A DNA stretch of 64,000 nucleotides from Rhodocyclaceae bacterium (GCA_030681195.1 JAUXXJ010000008.1:186001-250000); one strand, 5' to 3'. Positions 54,321-62,858 are shown, counted from the first letter of the stretch. The notes: generated from the letters alone by a model not told the origin. Numbers and translations: made by a program.

Positions 54321-55241
54321 ATGAAACCCAATTTCACCCGCCGCCGCCTGCTCGGTGCGCTCGCCGCCGCACCGCTGCTCGGCCCGGCCGCCGGTCTCGC
54401 GCAACCGCTCCGACCCACCACCCGCGCCATTCCGTCCAGCGGAGAGGCGATTCCCCTGGTGGGACTGGGCACCTGGATCACCTTTAACGTTGGCAACGAC
54501 CGCGCCGCGCGCGACGCCAGCGCCGACGTGCTGCGCGCCTTCTTCGCGGCCGGCGGCCGGCTCATCGACAGCTCGCCGATGTACGGCTCGGCGCAGGAGG
54601 TTATCGGCTATGGCCTCGCCAAGCTGGGCCGCCCGGCCGCCGTGTTTTCTGCCGACAAGGTGTGGATTTCCGACGGCGACCAGAGCCGCCCCCAGATGGA
54701 CACCTCGCGCCGGCTGTGGGGCGTGCCACGCTTCGATCTGATGCAGGTGCACAACCTGCTGTCGTGGGAGGAGCACCTGCCGACCCTGTTCGCCATGAAG
54801 GCGGCGGGCCAATTGCGCTACGTCGGCATCACCACCTCGCACGGACGCCGTCACGGCGACATGGAGCGCATCATGGCGAGCCAGCCGCTCGACTTCGTGC
54901 AACTCACGTACAACCTCGTCGACCGCGAAGTCGAGCAGCGCCTGCTGCCGCTGGCGCTGGAACGGGGCATCGCCGTGCTCGTCAATCGGCCGTTCCAGCA
55001 GGGCGCGCTGCTCGAACGCCTTGCTCCCCGCCCGCTACCGGCGTGGGCGGCCGAAATCGACTGTGCGAGCTGGGCGCAGTTTGCGCTCAAGTTCGTCATC
55101 TCGCACCCCGCCGTCACCTGCGCGATTCCCGCCACCACCCGCGTCGACCACGTGCGCGAGAATCTCGCCGCCGCCGGCCGCCGGATGCCTGACGCGGCGA
55201 TGCGCGCACGCATGGCCAGCTTCGTCGCGGGACGCGGATGA
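54321..55241 (+). CDS. Tat-exported aldo/keto reductase
   Basis: The 306-residue protein has a twin-arginine signal (TRRRLLGAL) followed by an AKR TIM barrel. The AKR residues are seen as LIDSSPMYGSAQEV (Asp and Tyr), FSADKVWI (Lys) and MQVHNLL (His). Periplasmic NAD(P)H enzymes are rare, so substrate and cofactor use are uncertain. GGAGG lies 8 bases before the ATG. It overlaps the DUF6064 gene (ATGA). Third-codon GC is visibly higher than in surrounding genes. Confidence 0.88.
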   Translation: MKPNFTRRRLLGALAAAPLLGPAAGLAQPLRPTTRAIPSSGEAIPLVGLGTWITFNVGNDRAARDASADVLRAFFAAGGRLIDSSPMYGSAQEVIGYGLAKLGRPAAVFSADKVWISDGDQSRPQMDTSRRLWGVPRFDLMQVHNLLSWEEHLPTLFAMKAAGQLRYVGITTSHGRRHGDMERIMASQPLDFVQLTYNLVDREVEQRLLPLALERGIAVLVNRPFQQGALLERLAPRPLPAWAAEIDCASWAQFALKFVISHPAVTCAIPATTRVDHVRENLAAAGRRMPDAAMRARMASFVAGRG

Positions 55242-55921
55242 GCGAGTGGTGGACCTACAGCCTGCGCGACCTGTTGCTGTTTTCGTCGCGCACCTACACC
55301 CGGCAGTTCGAACTGCATAATCAGGAATGGTGGCCCTTGCCGCTGTTCGCACTTGCACTGGGTGCCGCGCTGTTCGCGTTGGCTTGGCGCGGTGGCGAGC
55401 GGGCAGGGCGGGCGCAGCTCCTCGTTCTGGCCACCTGCTGGCTGTGGGTGGCGTGGGCCTGGCACGTGCAGCGTTACGCCCCGATCAATTGGGCCGCCGG
55501 GTATTTCGCGTGGGCGTGGGGCGTCCAGGCGGTGCTGCTGGGCGTGGTGGCATGGCGGGGCAGTTTCGATGCGGCGCCGGCGGCCGCGCTGCGGCGCGGG
55601 TTCGGCTTGTTCCTGCTGGGGGCCGCATGGGTGATTTACCCGCTGCTGGCCCCGCTGCTGGGCCGCGGTTGGACCCCGGCCGAACTGTTCGGCATGGCGC
55701 CCGATCCCACTGCGCTGGCCACCCTTGGTGTGCTGCTCACAATCAAGGTGCGGCAAGCGGGCTGGCTGTTGGTGATTCCGGCCGCCTGGAGCCTGATCAG
55801 CGGGGCGACACTGTGGGCGATGGACGCGCCTGAGTTCTGGATCGCACCGCTGGCGTCACTGCTGGCGGTCGGCCTTGTCGCAATGGGATTCGTAGATCAG
55901 CCGAGTTCCGCCGGCAAATAA
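55238..55921 (+). CDS. DUF6064 family membrane protein
   Basis: The 227-residue protein has six or so membrane helices. The N-terminal part MSEWWTYSLRDLLLFSSRTY, with Trp and Arg-Thr-Tyr, is typical of DUF6064. The family's function is unknown. It overlaps the aldo/keto reductase start region and its end overlaps a convergent small gene by 25 bases. High GC, like its partner. Confidence 0.75.
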   Translation: MSEWWTYSLRDLLLFSSRTYTRQFELHNQEWWPLPLFALALGAALFALAWRGGERAGRAQLLVLATCWLWVAWAWHVQRYAPINWAAGYFAWAWGVQAVLLGVVAWRGSFDAAPAAALRRGFGLFLLGAAWVIYPLLAPLLGRGWTPAELFGMAPDPTALATLGVLLTIKVRQAGWLLVIPAAWSLISGATLWAMDAPEFWIAPLASLLAVGLVAMGFVDQPSSAGK

Positions 55922-56208
55922 TGCGTGGGTGTCCCTTTTGGGCCGCTTGTATCAATAAAGATCCGTCCCTGCGATGCCAGGTCTTCAAGATCTTTCAGCA
56001 GATGCTGCTGTGAAAGATGAAAGGGCAGGTGGCTCTGGATCGAATGTTTGTTGTGACATCCTGCCCGTACGATGGCGAGAATCTCGTGATGGCGGACTTC
56101 CGTCGCCGGGATTTCGTCATCGTCACAAGTGTGAATTCTTCCCTGACCGAGTACCGGGGTGGGCATCTGGTGGGTGCCCAGCAGTTGGGCAACAAACAAA
56201 CTGTTCAT
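55897..56208 (-). CDS. Hypothetical protein, possibly winged-helix-like
   Basis: The 103-residue protein is not recognised. The second half (SQQHLLKDLEDLASQGRIFI) looks like a helix-recognition helix and wing of a small DNA-binding protein. It is convergent with DUF6064 and overlaps its end by 25 bases. No cotranscribed neighbour. Start ATG at 56208 has no strong ribosome site, so confidence is limited. Confidence 0.45.
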   Translation of the reverse strand: MNSLFVAQLLGTHQMPTPVLGQGRIHTCDDDEIPATEVRHHEILAIVRAGCHNKHSIQSHLPFHLSQQHLLKDLEDLASQGRIFIDTSGPKGTPTHYLPAELG

Positions 56209-56774
56209 GGTGGTTGGGTGTCAGTGATTGGAAATGATCGCAAACATTCTGACACCCAGCGGGGATACGATAAGTCCTGATACAAGGCCGATATCCACCC
56301 AATTCCAAAACGCCCCCCTCTAAAAACCCAGTGACCTCACTCGGAGGCCACCAGGCTTGCAATTCAGCGGATAGGTTCCCTGCGATGCCACCCGACTTCA
56401 CCGGGTTATAACGTGGCCCGATTCCTGTCGCTTCAGGTGCGTTCGACAGGGAACGCTCACAACGGCGACATACAAGTTGCAGGCCTCAGATATTGCGATT
56501 TCGTTGAGGCGGGCACCGCAGGTATTTCTGTTGGCACGATCGCTGTTTGATTCTGGTGATGCGTTCGTGCCCTGTTGACTCATTTAACGTCGCTGCCTGA
56601 AGAAGATTAATGTCGATAGCGACAAAAATTCTAGGCCGATCGGAATGATCAGAACTAGAACCGGCAAAGAGTTGTGGGGGCGCGATCTCACCATGATGGG
56701 CGTGGCGTATGCTCCCGGTCACCATTCGTCTGGGTTGCAATCGTGACGGCAGTGCCAAACAAAAGGATTGACTT
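56209..56774. other. 566-base gene-poor region
   Basis: No convincing coding frame. Short minus-strand frames have no family. One terminator-like minus-strand hairpin is present at 56322-56351. The region follows the GC-rich insert and may be leftover DNA from rearrangement, or hold an unrecognised small RNA. Confidence 0.5.
56322..56351 (-). terminator. Terminator-like hairpin, minus strand
   Basis: On the minus strand, GTGGCCTC pairs with GAGGTCAC over a five-base loop, followed by TGGG and five T residues. It is upstream of the small gene at 55897-56208 and would end a transcript from within the gap. Confidence 0.4.
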
Positions 56775-57359
56775 ATGAACCCCGCAAAAATAAATCAGCT
56801 CTTCGACACCCTGCGTGCGGCATGTTCCCGGCAGTTTGGCTTTAATCCTCGACGGATTACGGCGGAAATGCGCTATATCGGAACAGAAGGGCATGGCAAA
56901 GATCTCATGCACATTTTTCGGGCGGCAGGTAGCCATTCTCAGATCGCGTTAAAGGGCACCTATGTGTCCCTGCGTGAACTCCAGGGTGACAAGCCACACT
57001 GGACCGAAACCGAAAAAGCGCATTTCAAAAATACGGATGCAGAAATCGATGCAGAGATAGAGGCCAAACACGCCGAGCTTGAATACATCCGCCATTGCCC
57101 CCTCTACCAAGCGCACCGTGAGCCGTTGTTGTCACACTACAAGGATTGGCCGGGCTATCAAGCCGCTGGACCCCATCCTCGGGAAGCCGCAAGGGCGCTG
57201 ATCCAATCCCTCTCCGATGCGCACGATGTCCAACTGGCCGATTTTGCGGAACACCTGCGGACGAATGATCCAGAACAGCTAGCGCATTTGCTGTTATCAC
57301 CTTGCCACCTTGAAATCGAAGCCATCAGGGATGTGGCTAACGTAACTCGACTCGATTAG
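56775..57359 (+). CDS. Hypothetical protein
   Basis: The 194-residue protein has no recognised family. It is charged and mostly helical with an acidic middle (TDAEIDAEIEAKHAEL), so an intracellular protein is expected. It is the first of four small genes on the same strand with short spacing (3 bases to the next). GATTGACTT precedes the ATG, a weak site. Confidence 0.6.
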   Translation: MNPAKINQLFDTLRAACSRQFGFNPRRITAEMRYIGTEGHGKDLMHIFRAAGSHSQIALKGTYVSLRELQGDKPHWTETEKAHFKNTDAEIDAEIEAKHAELEYIRHCPLYQAHREPLLSHYKDWPGYQAAGPHPREAARALIQSLSDAHDVQLADFAEHLRTNDPEQLAHLLLSPCHLEIEAIRDVANVTRLD

Positions 57360-57362
57360 GCT

Positions 57363-57749
57363 GTGAATCAACCGCCTTCTGATTCTTTCGACTACTTTCC
57401 GGTCATCCTCTGTATCGTTTGTGACTCACCGATCGATGCACTGGTCGCCCTGTGTGTGCGTCGTGGTGAGGCGATGGATCTGGTCGCGGCAGCCTGGTTG
57501 CGCGGAGAGACGGGATGTATTGTCGCCACCCTGCATGGTGGCCGGCAGATTGCTGTAATACCTACGCCGGATGGACGCTGGGCAGCTTGCAATGCGTTTT
57601 TGGACGAGGTGTTTGCCACCCCACAGGAAGCCACCTGGAAGCTGAATACGCTGCTCAAGCGTGGACGAAAAGGCTATGTGGGTTATGTTCACCGGTACCA
57701 GGTTCCAATCTCAAGGGACGGCCAACGAAACGGTCATGCCCATCGATAA
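57363..57749 (+). CDS. Hypothetical protein
   Basis: The 128-residue protein is unrecognised. It begins with a hydrophobic strand-like segment (FPVILCIVCDSPIDALVALC) and has a compact middle (TPDGRWAACNAFLDEVF). GTG start 3 bases after the previous stop, end overlapping the next gene's start by 14 bases. Probably cotranscribed. Confidence 0.55.
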   Translation: MNQPPSDSFDYFPVILCIVCDSPIDALVALCVRRGEAMDLVAAAWLRGETGCIVATLHGGRQIAVIPTPDGRWAACNAFLDEVFATPQEATWKLNTLLKRGRKGYVGYVHRYQVPISRDGQRNGHAHR

Positions 57750-58056
57750 CCAGATTGAACCTCCGCAGTCCTTCATGGCGCTGTACGTCAAGCCAGGACA
57801 AACGAGACCCAGCGCGTCTCTGGATGTCGTGCTGGCCCGCTATGAACAGTGCGAGGACATGGCCTGCATTCTGGCCGAGCAAGCCCAGACGCTGGCGTTC
57901 AAGGAAAACCTCTCCGAGAAGGAGGTTCTGGAACGTTGCTACCGGGGGTTGCAAACTGGTGATGCCCAATTCACCGAGAGCGAGGCGGTGTGGGTGATTT
58001 TCCGGCTGGCGGAACTTCTCGGATGGGAAATGACCGAATTCAATTTGTCACCGTAA
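57736..58056 (+). CDS. Small conserved-type protein of unknown function
   Basis: The 106-residue protein starts MPIDNQIEPPQSFMALYVKP and has a helical core (ARYEQCEDMACILAEQAQTL) and a tail around ESEAVWVIFRLAELLGWE. I have seen similar sequences in Rhodocyclales labelled vaguely as chaperone-like ATPase fragments, but no P-loop is visible, so that label is not accepted. Overlaps the preceding gene. Confidence 0.6.
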   Translation: MPIDNQIEPPQSFMALYVKPGQTRPSASLDVVLARYEQCEDMACILAEQAQTLAFKENLSEKEVLERCYRGLQTGDAQFTESEAVWVIFRLAELLGWEMTEFNLSP

Positions 58057-58068
58057 CATCCTTCAAAC

Positions 58069-58275
58069 ATGAAAACTTTGCCTATCTTGAAAACGCTCTT
58101 CATCTTCTCCTTGGTGATGGCAACAAGTGTTGCCAAAGCCGAAACCCGCATCGTGCGCCTATGGGACGAGGCCAACCAAACCCTCGTTTATGTTGCGATC
58201 AGTCGCAAGCTCATCGAAGGCGCTCCCGCGAACAGCATTTCCACGGTTCCGGTCATGCCGTGGGGTGGCCGATAG
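58069..58275 (+). CDS. Small secreted protein of unknown function
   Basis: The 68-residue protein begins with a clear signal peptide (MKTLPILKTLFIFSLVMA, cleaved after AKA) and leaves a mature part of about 45 residues (ETRIVRLWDEANQTLVYVAI). No family recognised. It follows the previous gene by 12 bases and precedes arfB. Confidence 0.6.
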   Translation: MKTLPILKTLFIFSLVMATSVAKAETRIVRLWDEANQTLVYVAISRKLIEGAPANSISTVPVMPWGGR

Positions 58276-58349
58276 TCGTCGTACGCTATCCAAGCCTGAA
58301 TCGAATTCGATGTCATCGCTGCCGAACTGCCTCTCCAAAATGTATTGTG

Positions 58350-58754
58350 ATGAGTTCCCGCTTCACGATTCCCGATAACGAAGTCGAGATTTCGCCGATC
58401 TGTGCCCAGGGTTCCGGCGGTCAGAACGTCAACAAGGTTTCGAACGCCGTGCATCTGCGTTTCGACATCCGTGCGTCCTCCCTGCCTGAAGATGTCCGCG
58501 AGCGTCTCCTGACATTGAGTGATCAGCGTATCAGCAAGGACGGTGTCGTCATCATCAAGGCGCAGGAATTCCGTAGCCTTGAAGGCAATCGCGCGGAAGC
58601 CATGCGACGCCTCCATGAGTTGATCGACAGCGTGGCTGTCTTGCCCAAACGCCGCCGGCCCACTAAGCCCACCTGGAACTCGGTCAAGAAGCGCTTGGAC
58701 ACCAAGACCCGACGTGCCTCGATCAAGGCCGGCCGTGCTCGGCAGCTAGAATGA
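58350..58754 (+). CDS. arfB: Alternative ribosome-rescue factor ArfB
   Basis: The 134-residue peptidyl-tRNA hydrolase frees stalled ribosomes. The catalytic GGQ is at residues 23-25 in AQGSGGQNVNKVSNAV. The basic C-terminal tail (KRRRPTKPTWNSVKKRLD) enters the empty mRNA channel. The ATG at 58350 gives the usual length; the frame opens far upstream only by chance. It overlaps the dsbB-like gene (ATGA). Confidence 0.94.
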   Translation: MSSRFTIPDNEVEISPICAQGSGGQNVNKVSNAVHLRFDIRASSLPEDVRERLLTLSDQRISKDGVVIIKAQEFRSLEGNRAEAMRRLHELIDSVAVLPKRRRPTKPTWNSVKKRLDTKTRRASIKAGRARQLE

Positions 58755-59206
58755 GAACCAAGATGAATACCTTAACCGACAACCCGCCTTCCGCCGCCTG
58801 GCTACTGCTCTTCCTCGCTTGGTTGGTCGCCGCCACCGCCACTCTTTCAGCACTCTTTCTCGGCGAAATCGTCGGGCTACCGATCTGCTCCATGTGCTGG
58901 TATCAGCGCATCGTCATGTTTCCGCTTGCCATCATCCTGCCCATCGGACTGTTTCCGGACCTTGACCGGCGCCTGATCCGCGCCGGTCTGGCGCTGGCAG
59001 TGCCGGGCCTGCTACTGGCCCTCTACCATCAGGGCATCGTCAGCGGCATCGTGCCGGAGCGCATCCAGCCCTGCCGGCAGGGCGTCCCCTGTTCGGAAAC
59101 AGTCGTCAGCTGGTTTGGCTTCGTCACCATCCCGCTGCTATCCATCGTCGCTTTCACCACCCTCGTCGTGCTGCTCGGCGCGGCGCTTTACCGGAGTCGA
59201 TCATGA
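58751..59206 (+). CDS. dsbB: DsbB-family disulfide bond formation protein
   Basis: The 151-residue membrane protein has four helices. Cysteines 46 and 49 form CSMC in the first periplasmic loop (LPICSMCWYQR), and the second pair is in CRQGVPCSE. It reoxidises a DsbA partner through quinone. The form with SMCW is like the BdbC branch. It overlaps the DsbA-like gene, confirming the pair. ATG 58763 is another start. Confidence 0.92.
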   Translation: MRTKMNTLTDNPPSAAWLLLFLAWLVAATATLSALFLGEIVGLPICSMCWYQRIVMFPLAIILPIGLFPDLDRRLIRAGLALAVPGLLLALYHQGIVSGIVPERIQPCRQGVPCSETVVSWFGFVTIPLLSIVAFTTLVVLLGAALYRSRS

Positions 59207-59850
59207 TCAAACCAAAAACCCTGTTCGTCGGCGCGATCGCGCTCTTGCTGTTCGGTTTCTTCCTGGCCGTCCTGATCCAGACCGCCGAACGGGAAAGCCA
59301 GAGCAGCGGCAAGGCCACTCACCCCGAAGCGCTGGTGCGCATGCATGCGCCGGCACTCGGCCGACCGGATGCGCAGGTCACCATCGTCGAGTTCATCGAT
59401 CCTGCTTGCGGCACTTGCGCGGCCCTCTACCCAGCGGTGAAGGAAATACTCGCGCAGCATCCGGACCAGCTGCGTCTCGTGCTGCGCTATGCGCCCTTTC
59501 ATCCCGGCGTTGACCAGGTGATCGCACTGGTCGAAGCGGCGCGGCGCCAGGACCGGCTCTGGCCGGCGCTTGAGGTTCTGCTGGCGACCCAGGAGCGATG
59601 GACGCCCAATCACCGCCCCGATGTCGAACAGGCGCGGCGCGTTCTTGCCGGCATCGGCCTCGACATGGTGCGCCTCGCTGCCGATGCTGCCGATCCGGCC
59701 ATTGCCGCGCTCATCGCACAGGATGCGGCGGATGCCCGTCTGCTCGGTGTGGAGAAGACACCGGAATTCTTCGTGAACGGCCGGCCCTTGCCGAGCTTCG
59801 GATTGAAACAGTTGCAAATGTTGGTGGCAGAAGAACTGGCGCGTCGCTAA
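59203..59850 (+). CDS. DsbA-like membrane-anchored thiol oxidase
   Basis: The 215-residue protein has an N-terminal signal anchor (LFVGAIALLLFGFFLAVLI) and a thioredoxin fold with the active site CGTC at Cys69-Cys72 (FIDPACGTCAALYP). The cis-proline region is GVEKTPEFFVNG. It introduces disulfides in exported proteins and is recharged by the adjacent DsbB. Overlap ATGA with dsbB. Confidence 0.9.
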   Translation: MIKPKTLFVGAIALLLFGFFLAVLIQTAERESQSSGKATHPEALVRMHAPALGRPDAQVTIVEFIDPACGTCAALYPAVKEILAQHPDQLRLVLRYAPFHPGVDQVIALVEAARRQDRLWPALEVLLATQERWTPNHRPDVEQARRVLAGIGLDMVRLAADAADPAIAALIAQDAADARLLGVEKTPEFFVNGRPLPSFGLKQLQMLVAEELARR

Positions 59851-59906
59851 TGATGGCAGATGACACCAACCCAGTTTGGTATGGGCCACTTTGGCACCGG
59901 CCTGCG

Positions 59907-60770
59907 TTATTGCGGTTGAGGATCAGCCGGGGAGTCTTCCGTAGGAGACTGCAGGGGTTCAACACCCAGGCGACGTAATGTGGCCTCTTCGTTCAGGTGC
60001 AGAAGTTCGCCAATCGCCTTGTAGTCATCGGGCAGTGCCGCATCATCCCAGCCATTGGCTGAGTGCCGTGCCAGGTCAACGGCCAGCTTGACGTTCCTGA
60101 CCCGGGGGTGTTCGGCATGTTCGGGATCCATCAGTGACTTGAGCAACTGGGGCAGGTGCCAGGCTTCGGCCAAGGCGGCCTTGATTTGGTACAGCGGAAC
60201 GTTGTAGATCGCTTCCTGAATGGCGACGGAACGGAGCGTTCGGTCGGCCTTTTGGCGTTCCACGATTTTTAGGGACAGTTGCGGCGCAAAACACCACATC
60301 AGAATTTCCGGGAAATCGTAGAGCAGCGTGGCAACGGTCACCTCATCGACATCCAGATCGTGGCGATACAGCGCCCAGTCGCGTGCCCAATCGACGGCCT
60401 TGCGGGTGCGATTGACCACTCTAAGTAAACCGAGCAGTGCACGAGGGTAGGGCTTGAGACATTCCTCGACGATTGGAAGATCCTTGAAATCATTGAAGAA
60501 CGGCTTCATGCCGATCATCATCAATGCGCGCTCGATAGTGGTGATGTCTGTCTGGCGTGTTTTGCTGCGCTTGACTTCGATATAGCCGAGGACGCGCAAG
60601 GTCAACATCGGATCATGCAGGATGACCGATGAGATCCGCCGTGCATTCGTGCGTTCGGCGTTTTCTCGCAACTCGTCAAGTTGCGCCATCGTGTGCCGCA
60701 ACACGGGAATATCTGCTTGGCCAAAATAGCTGACCCAAGCATCGAGATCGGGTAAGGGAGTGTCAATCAT
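59907..60770 (-). CDS. HDOD-domain protein
   Basis: The 287-residue protein consists mostly of an HDOD domain, an HD-like fold lacking the HD metal ligands. VILHDPMLTLRVLGYIEV and ALMMIGMKPFFNDF are typical. HDOD proteins take part in signalling and chemotaxis networks without known catalysis. The N-terminal 45 residues are helical; the tail is acidic and Pro-rich. Single gene; convergent with the DsbA gene, divergent from a small fragment on the plus strand. Confidence 0.85.
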   Translation of the reverse strand: MIDTPLPDLDAWVSYFGQADIPVLRHTMAQLDELRENAERTNARRISSVILHDPMLTLRVLGYIEVKRSKTRQTDITTIERALMMIGMKPFFNDFKDLPIVEECLKPYPRALLGLLRVVNRTRKAVDWARDWALYRHDLDVDEVTVATLLYDFPEILMWCFAPQLSLKIVERQKADRTLRSVAIQEAIYNVPLYQIKAALAEAWHLPQLLKSLMDPEHAEHPRVRNVKLAVDLARHSANGWDDAALPDDYKAIGELLHLNEEATLRRLGVEPLQSPTEDSPADPQPQ

Positions 60771-60900
60771 GCGCCTTATTATCAGCGAGTTGCTGCGAGA
60801 ACGTGAACTTGAACAGCGGGGAATTTACGTGTTTGCCAATGTCACTGCCATCGCCGACATTTATGACGGTATGAGCGGTGCTAGGCCGAAGCGTTCGAGC
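60769..60900 (+). pseudogene. Possible HD-GYP gene fragment
   Basis: An open frame starting ATG 60769 reads VTAIADIYDGMSGARPKR near its end. This resembles the conserved ADIYDAMTSxRPYR segment of HD-GYP phosphodiesterases. The rest of such a domain is missing, and the frame runs into the truC 3' end. It may be a relic or chance similarity. Confidence 0.3.
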
Positions 60901-61583
60901 AGCGCCTCGAATTGCTCCCCCGCCGTCCCATCAACGCCGACTTTTTCACCACTGACCGGGTGCCGGAAGCCCAGGTGAATGCAGGCCAGCAACAGGCGAT
61001 GACAGCCGAACGCCTGCTGGAAATAACGGTTGTGAATGCCTTTGCCGTGGGTGGCATCGCCAATGATCGGGTGGCCAATGTGCTTCATGTGGCGGCGCAA
61101 CTGGTGCTGGCGACCGCTCTGTGGTTTGAGTTCCATTAGCGCATAGCGGCTGGTCGGGTAGCGATCCACCGCGACCGGCAGCTCAATGGTGGCGAGTCGC
61201 CGGTAATGGGTCACGGCCGGCTGGGCTTCGGCGTTGGGGAGTTGACGGCCATAGTCATCGAATTTGCGCGCCAGCGCATGGTCGATGGTGCCGGCCTCCG
61301 GCGGCCAGCCGCGCACCACGGCGCGATAGGTTTTCTCGACCGTGCCGCTCTCGAACTGTTGGGCCAGCGCCTTGACGATCGCAGGCTCGAAGGCAAACAG
61401 CAAGACGCCCGAGGTGCCCTTGTCGAGTCGGTGAGCCGGATAAACGCGGCGCCCCAGTTGATCGCGCAGGAGTTGCACGGCAAAACGTGTCTCGTGGCGG
61501 TCAATGTCGCTGCGATGCACGAGTAGCCCCGGCGGCTTGTCGATGGCGACGAGATGGTCATCCAGAAATAAGACAGGTAGCAT
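60861..61583 (-). CDS. truC: tRNA pseudouridine(65) synthase TruC (RluA family)
   Basis: The 240-residue enzyme has the RluA motif AHRLDKGTSGVLL with catalytic Asp54. It also has the TruC-type end (HIGHPIIGDATHGKGIHNRY). The ATG at 61583 gives MLPVLFLDDHLVAI as in other TruC proteins. A diverged dispersed-motif copy lies near residue 213 (KVGVDGTAG). The start is 10 bases from the divergent porin start, so promoters must overlap coding sequence. Confidence 0.9.
   Translation of the reverse strand: MLPVLFLDDHLVAIDKPPGLLVHRSDIDRHETRFAVQLLRDQLGRRVYPAHRLDKGTSGVLLFAFEPAIVKALAQQFESGTVEKTYRAVVRGWPPEAGTIDHALARKFDDYGRQLPNAEAQPAVTHYRRLATIELPVAVDRYPTSRYALMELKPQSGRQHQLRRHMKHIGHPIIGDATHGKGIHNRYFQQAFGCHRLLLACIHLGFRHPVSGEKVGVDGTAGEQFEALLERFGLAPLIPS
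60921..60945 (-). repeat. Diverged 25-bp motif copy (inside truC)
   Basis: 20 of 25 positions match the consensus. The truC frame reads KVGVDGTA, similar to the KVGAGETA of other copies. A decayed copy is likely but chance cannot be excluded. Confidence 0.4.
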
Positions 61584-61593
61584 ATGGACCATT

Positions 61594-62856
61594 ATGGCTT
61601 GCCACACCCTCGTTTTTCGAATCACGCTACTGCTATTGCTGGCGAGCAGTTGGCCTGCACAGGCGAATGATCGGCTGCGCGTCAGCGGCTTCGGTACCCT
61701 CGGCTATACCGCCGACAACAACCGCGACATCTACGCCACCCGCGACATTTCCCAGTTGCCCAATGACGACTATCGCACCGGTGCCAACTGGCTGATGGAT
61801 ACACGTGTCGGCCTGCAACTCGAATACAAGCCGCACGAACAACTTGATCTGGTTGCACAAGTGGTTGCGCGCGATCATTTCAAGGCCGATCTCGACAGCA
61901 CGACCGAACTGGCCTACCTGGCCTGGCACCCCCGTCCACAACTTGATCTGCGTCTGGGGCGAATTCCCTACGATGCGTTCCTGATGTCCGATCACCGCAA
62001 TGTTGGTTATGCCTACACTTGGGTGCGACCGCCGATGGAGTTCTATGGCTGGATTCCGATCTTCTCCCTGGATGGCGCGGATGCGAACTATCAGTGGCGT
62101 AGCGGCGATGCCAGCTGGGATGTCAAGGCGCAGCTGGGTAAAAGCCAGTTATGGGTACCGGTCAATAGCGGACGTGACGGCGGCTATCTGTTCAAGGCGA
62201 ACAATCTCGCGGCACTCTCGCTGACACGGCAGACCTCGCTCTGGCGGGTAAAGCTGGCGCATTCGCGCTTTACCAGCGGCAATCCGCTGGCTGCGCTGGC
62301 ACCGTTGCATGCCGGACTCGATGCGGTGGCCGCTGCGGCCATCCCGGGTGTCAGCGCCGAAGCTGCCGAATTGCGCGAAGAGGTGGACTTCTACAAGGCA
62401 AAGATCAGCTACACCACCTTCGGTGCCGTCTACGACGACAATACCTGGGTGGTCCAGGCGGAGTTGGGCGTATCGACGTCGACCAAGGAGATTGTGCCGA
62501 GCAACCGCATGGCCTACGCCAGTGTGGCGCGTCGTTTTGGCGATTGGACGCCGTTCGTGGTCTGGAGTGTGTCGCGGCCCCAAGCCGGCGTTCGCCAGGC
62601 GGCCAATAACTGGGGGGGATCGAATGCCACCGTGCGCGATCCGGCGATTTTCCTTGCGAATTCGATGCGCATCAACCAGGAAACCGTGTCCTTGGGAGTT
62701 CGTTGGGATTTACACACGCAGGCTGCGTTGAAGCTGCAACTCGACAGTACCCGTGCCGAACCGCCAGGGGCTGGCCTCTGGCTGCGGGCACCCCAGTACC
62801 GAGGCCAAAGTTCCCGGCTGAATCAGCTGACGGCGACACTGGACTTCGTCTTCTGA
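61594..62856 (+). CDS. Outer membrane beta-barrel porin-like protein
   Basis: The 420-residue protein has a Sec signal peptide (LLLLLASSWPAQA). Many alternating beta strands follow, ending in a terminal phenylalanine (TATLDFVF), the usual signal for Bam-mediated insertion. It starts RLRVSGFGTLGYTADN, as in porin-like families next to periplasmic-binding and sensor genes. It is 10 bases from truC in the opposite direction and followed by the periplasmic protein gene. The solute passed is unknown. Confidence 0.82.
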   Translation: MACHTLVFRITLLLLLASSWPAQANDRLRVSGFGTLGYTADNNRDIYATRDISQLPNDDYRTGANWLMDTRVGLQLEYKPHEQLDLVAQVVARDHFKADLDSTTELAYLAWHPRPQLDLRLGRIPYDAFLMSDHRNVGYAYTWVRPPMEFYGWIPIFSLDGADANYQWRSGDASWDVKAQLGKSQLWVPVNSGRDGGYLFKANNLAALSLTRQTSLWRVKLAHSRFTSGNPLAALAPLHAGLDAVAAAAIPGVSAEAAELREEVDFYKAKISYTTFGAVYDDNTWVVQAELGVSTSTKEIVPSNRMAYASVARRFGDWTPFVVWSVSRPQAGVRQAANNWGGSNATVRDPAIFLANSMRINQETVSLGVRWDLHTQAALKLQLDSTRAEPPGAGLWLRAPQYRGQSSRLNQLTATLDFVF

Positions 62857-62858
62857 TC

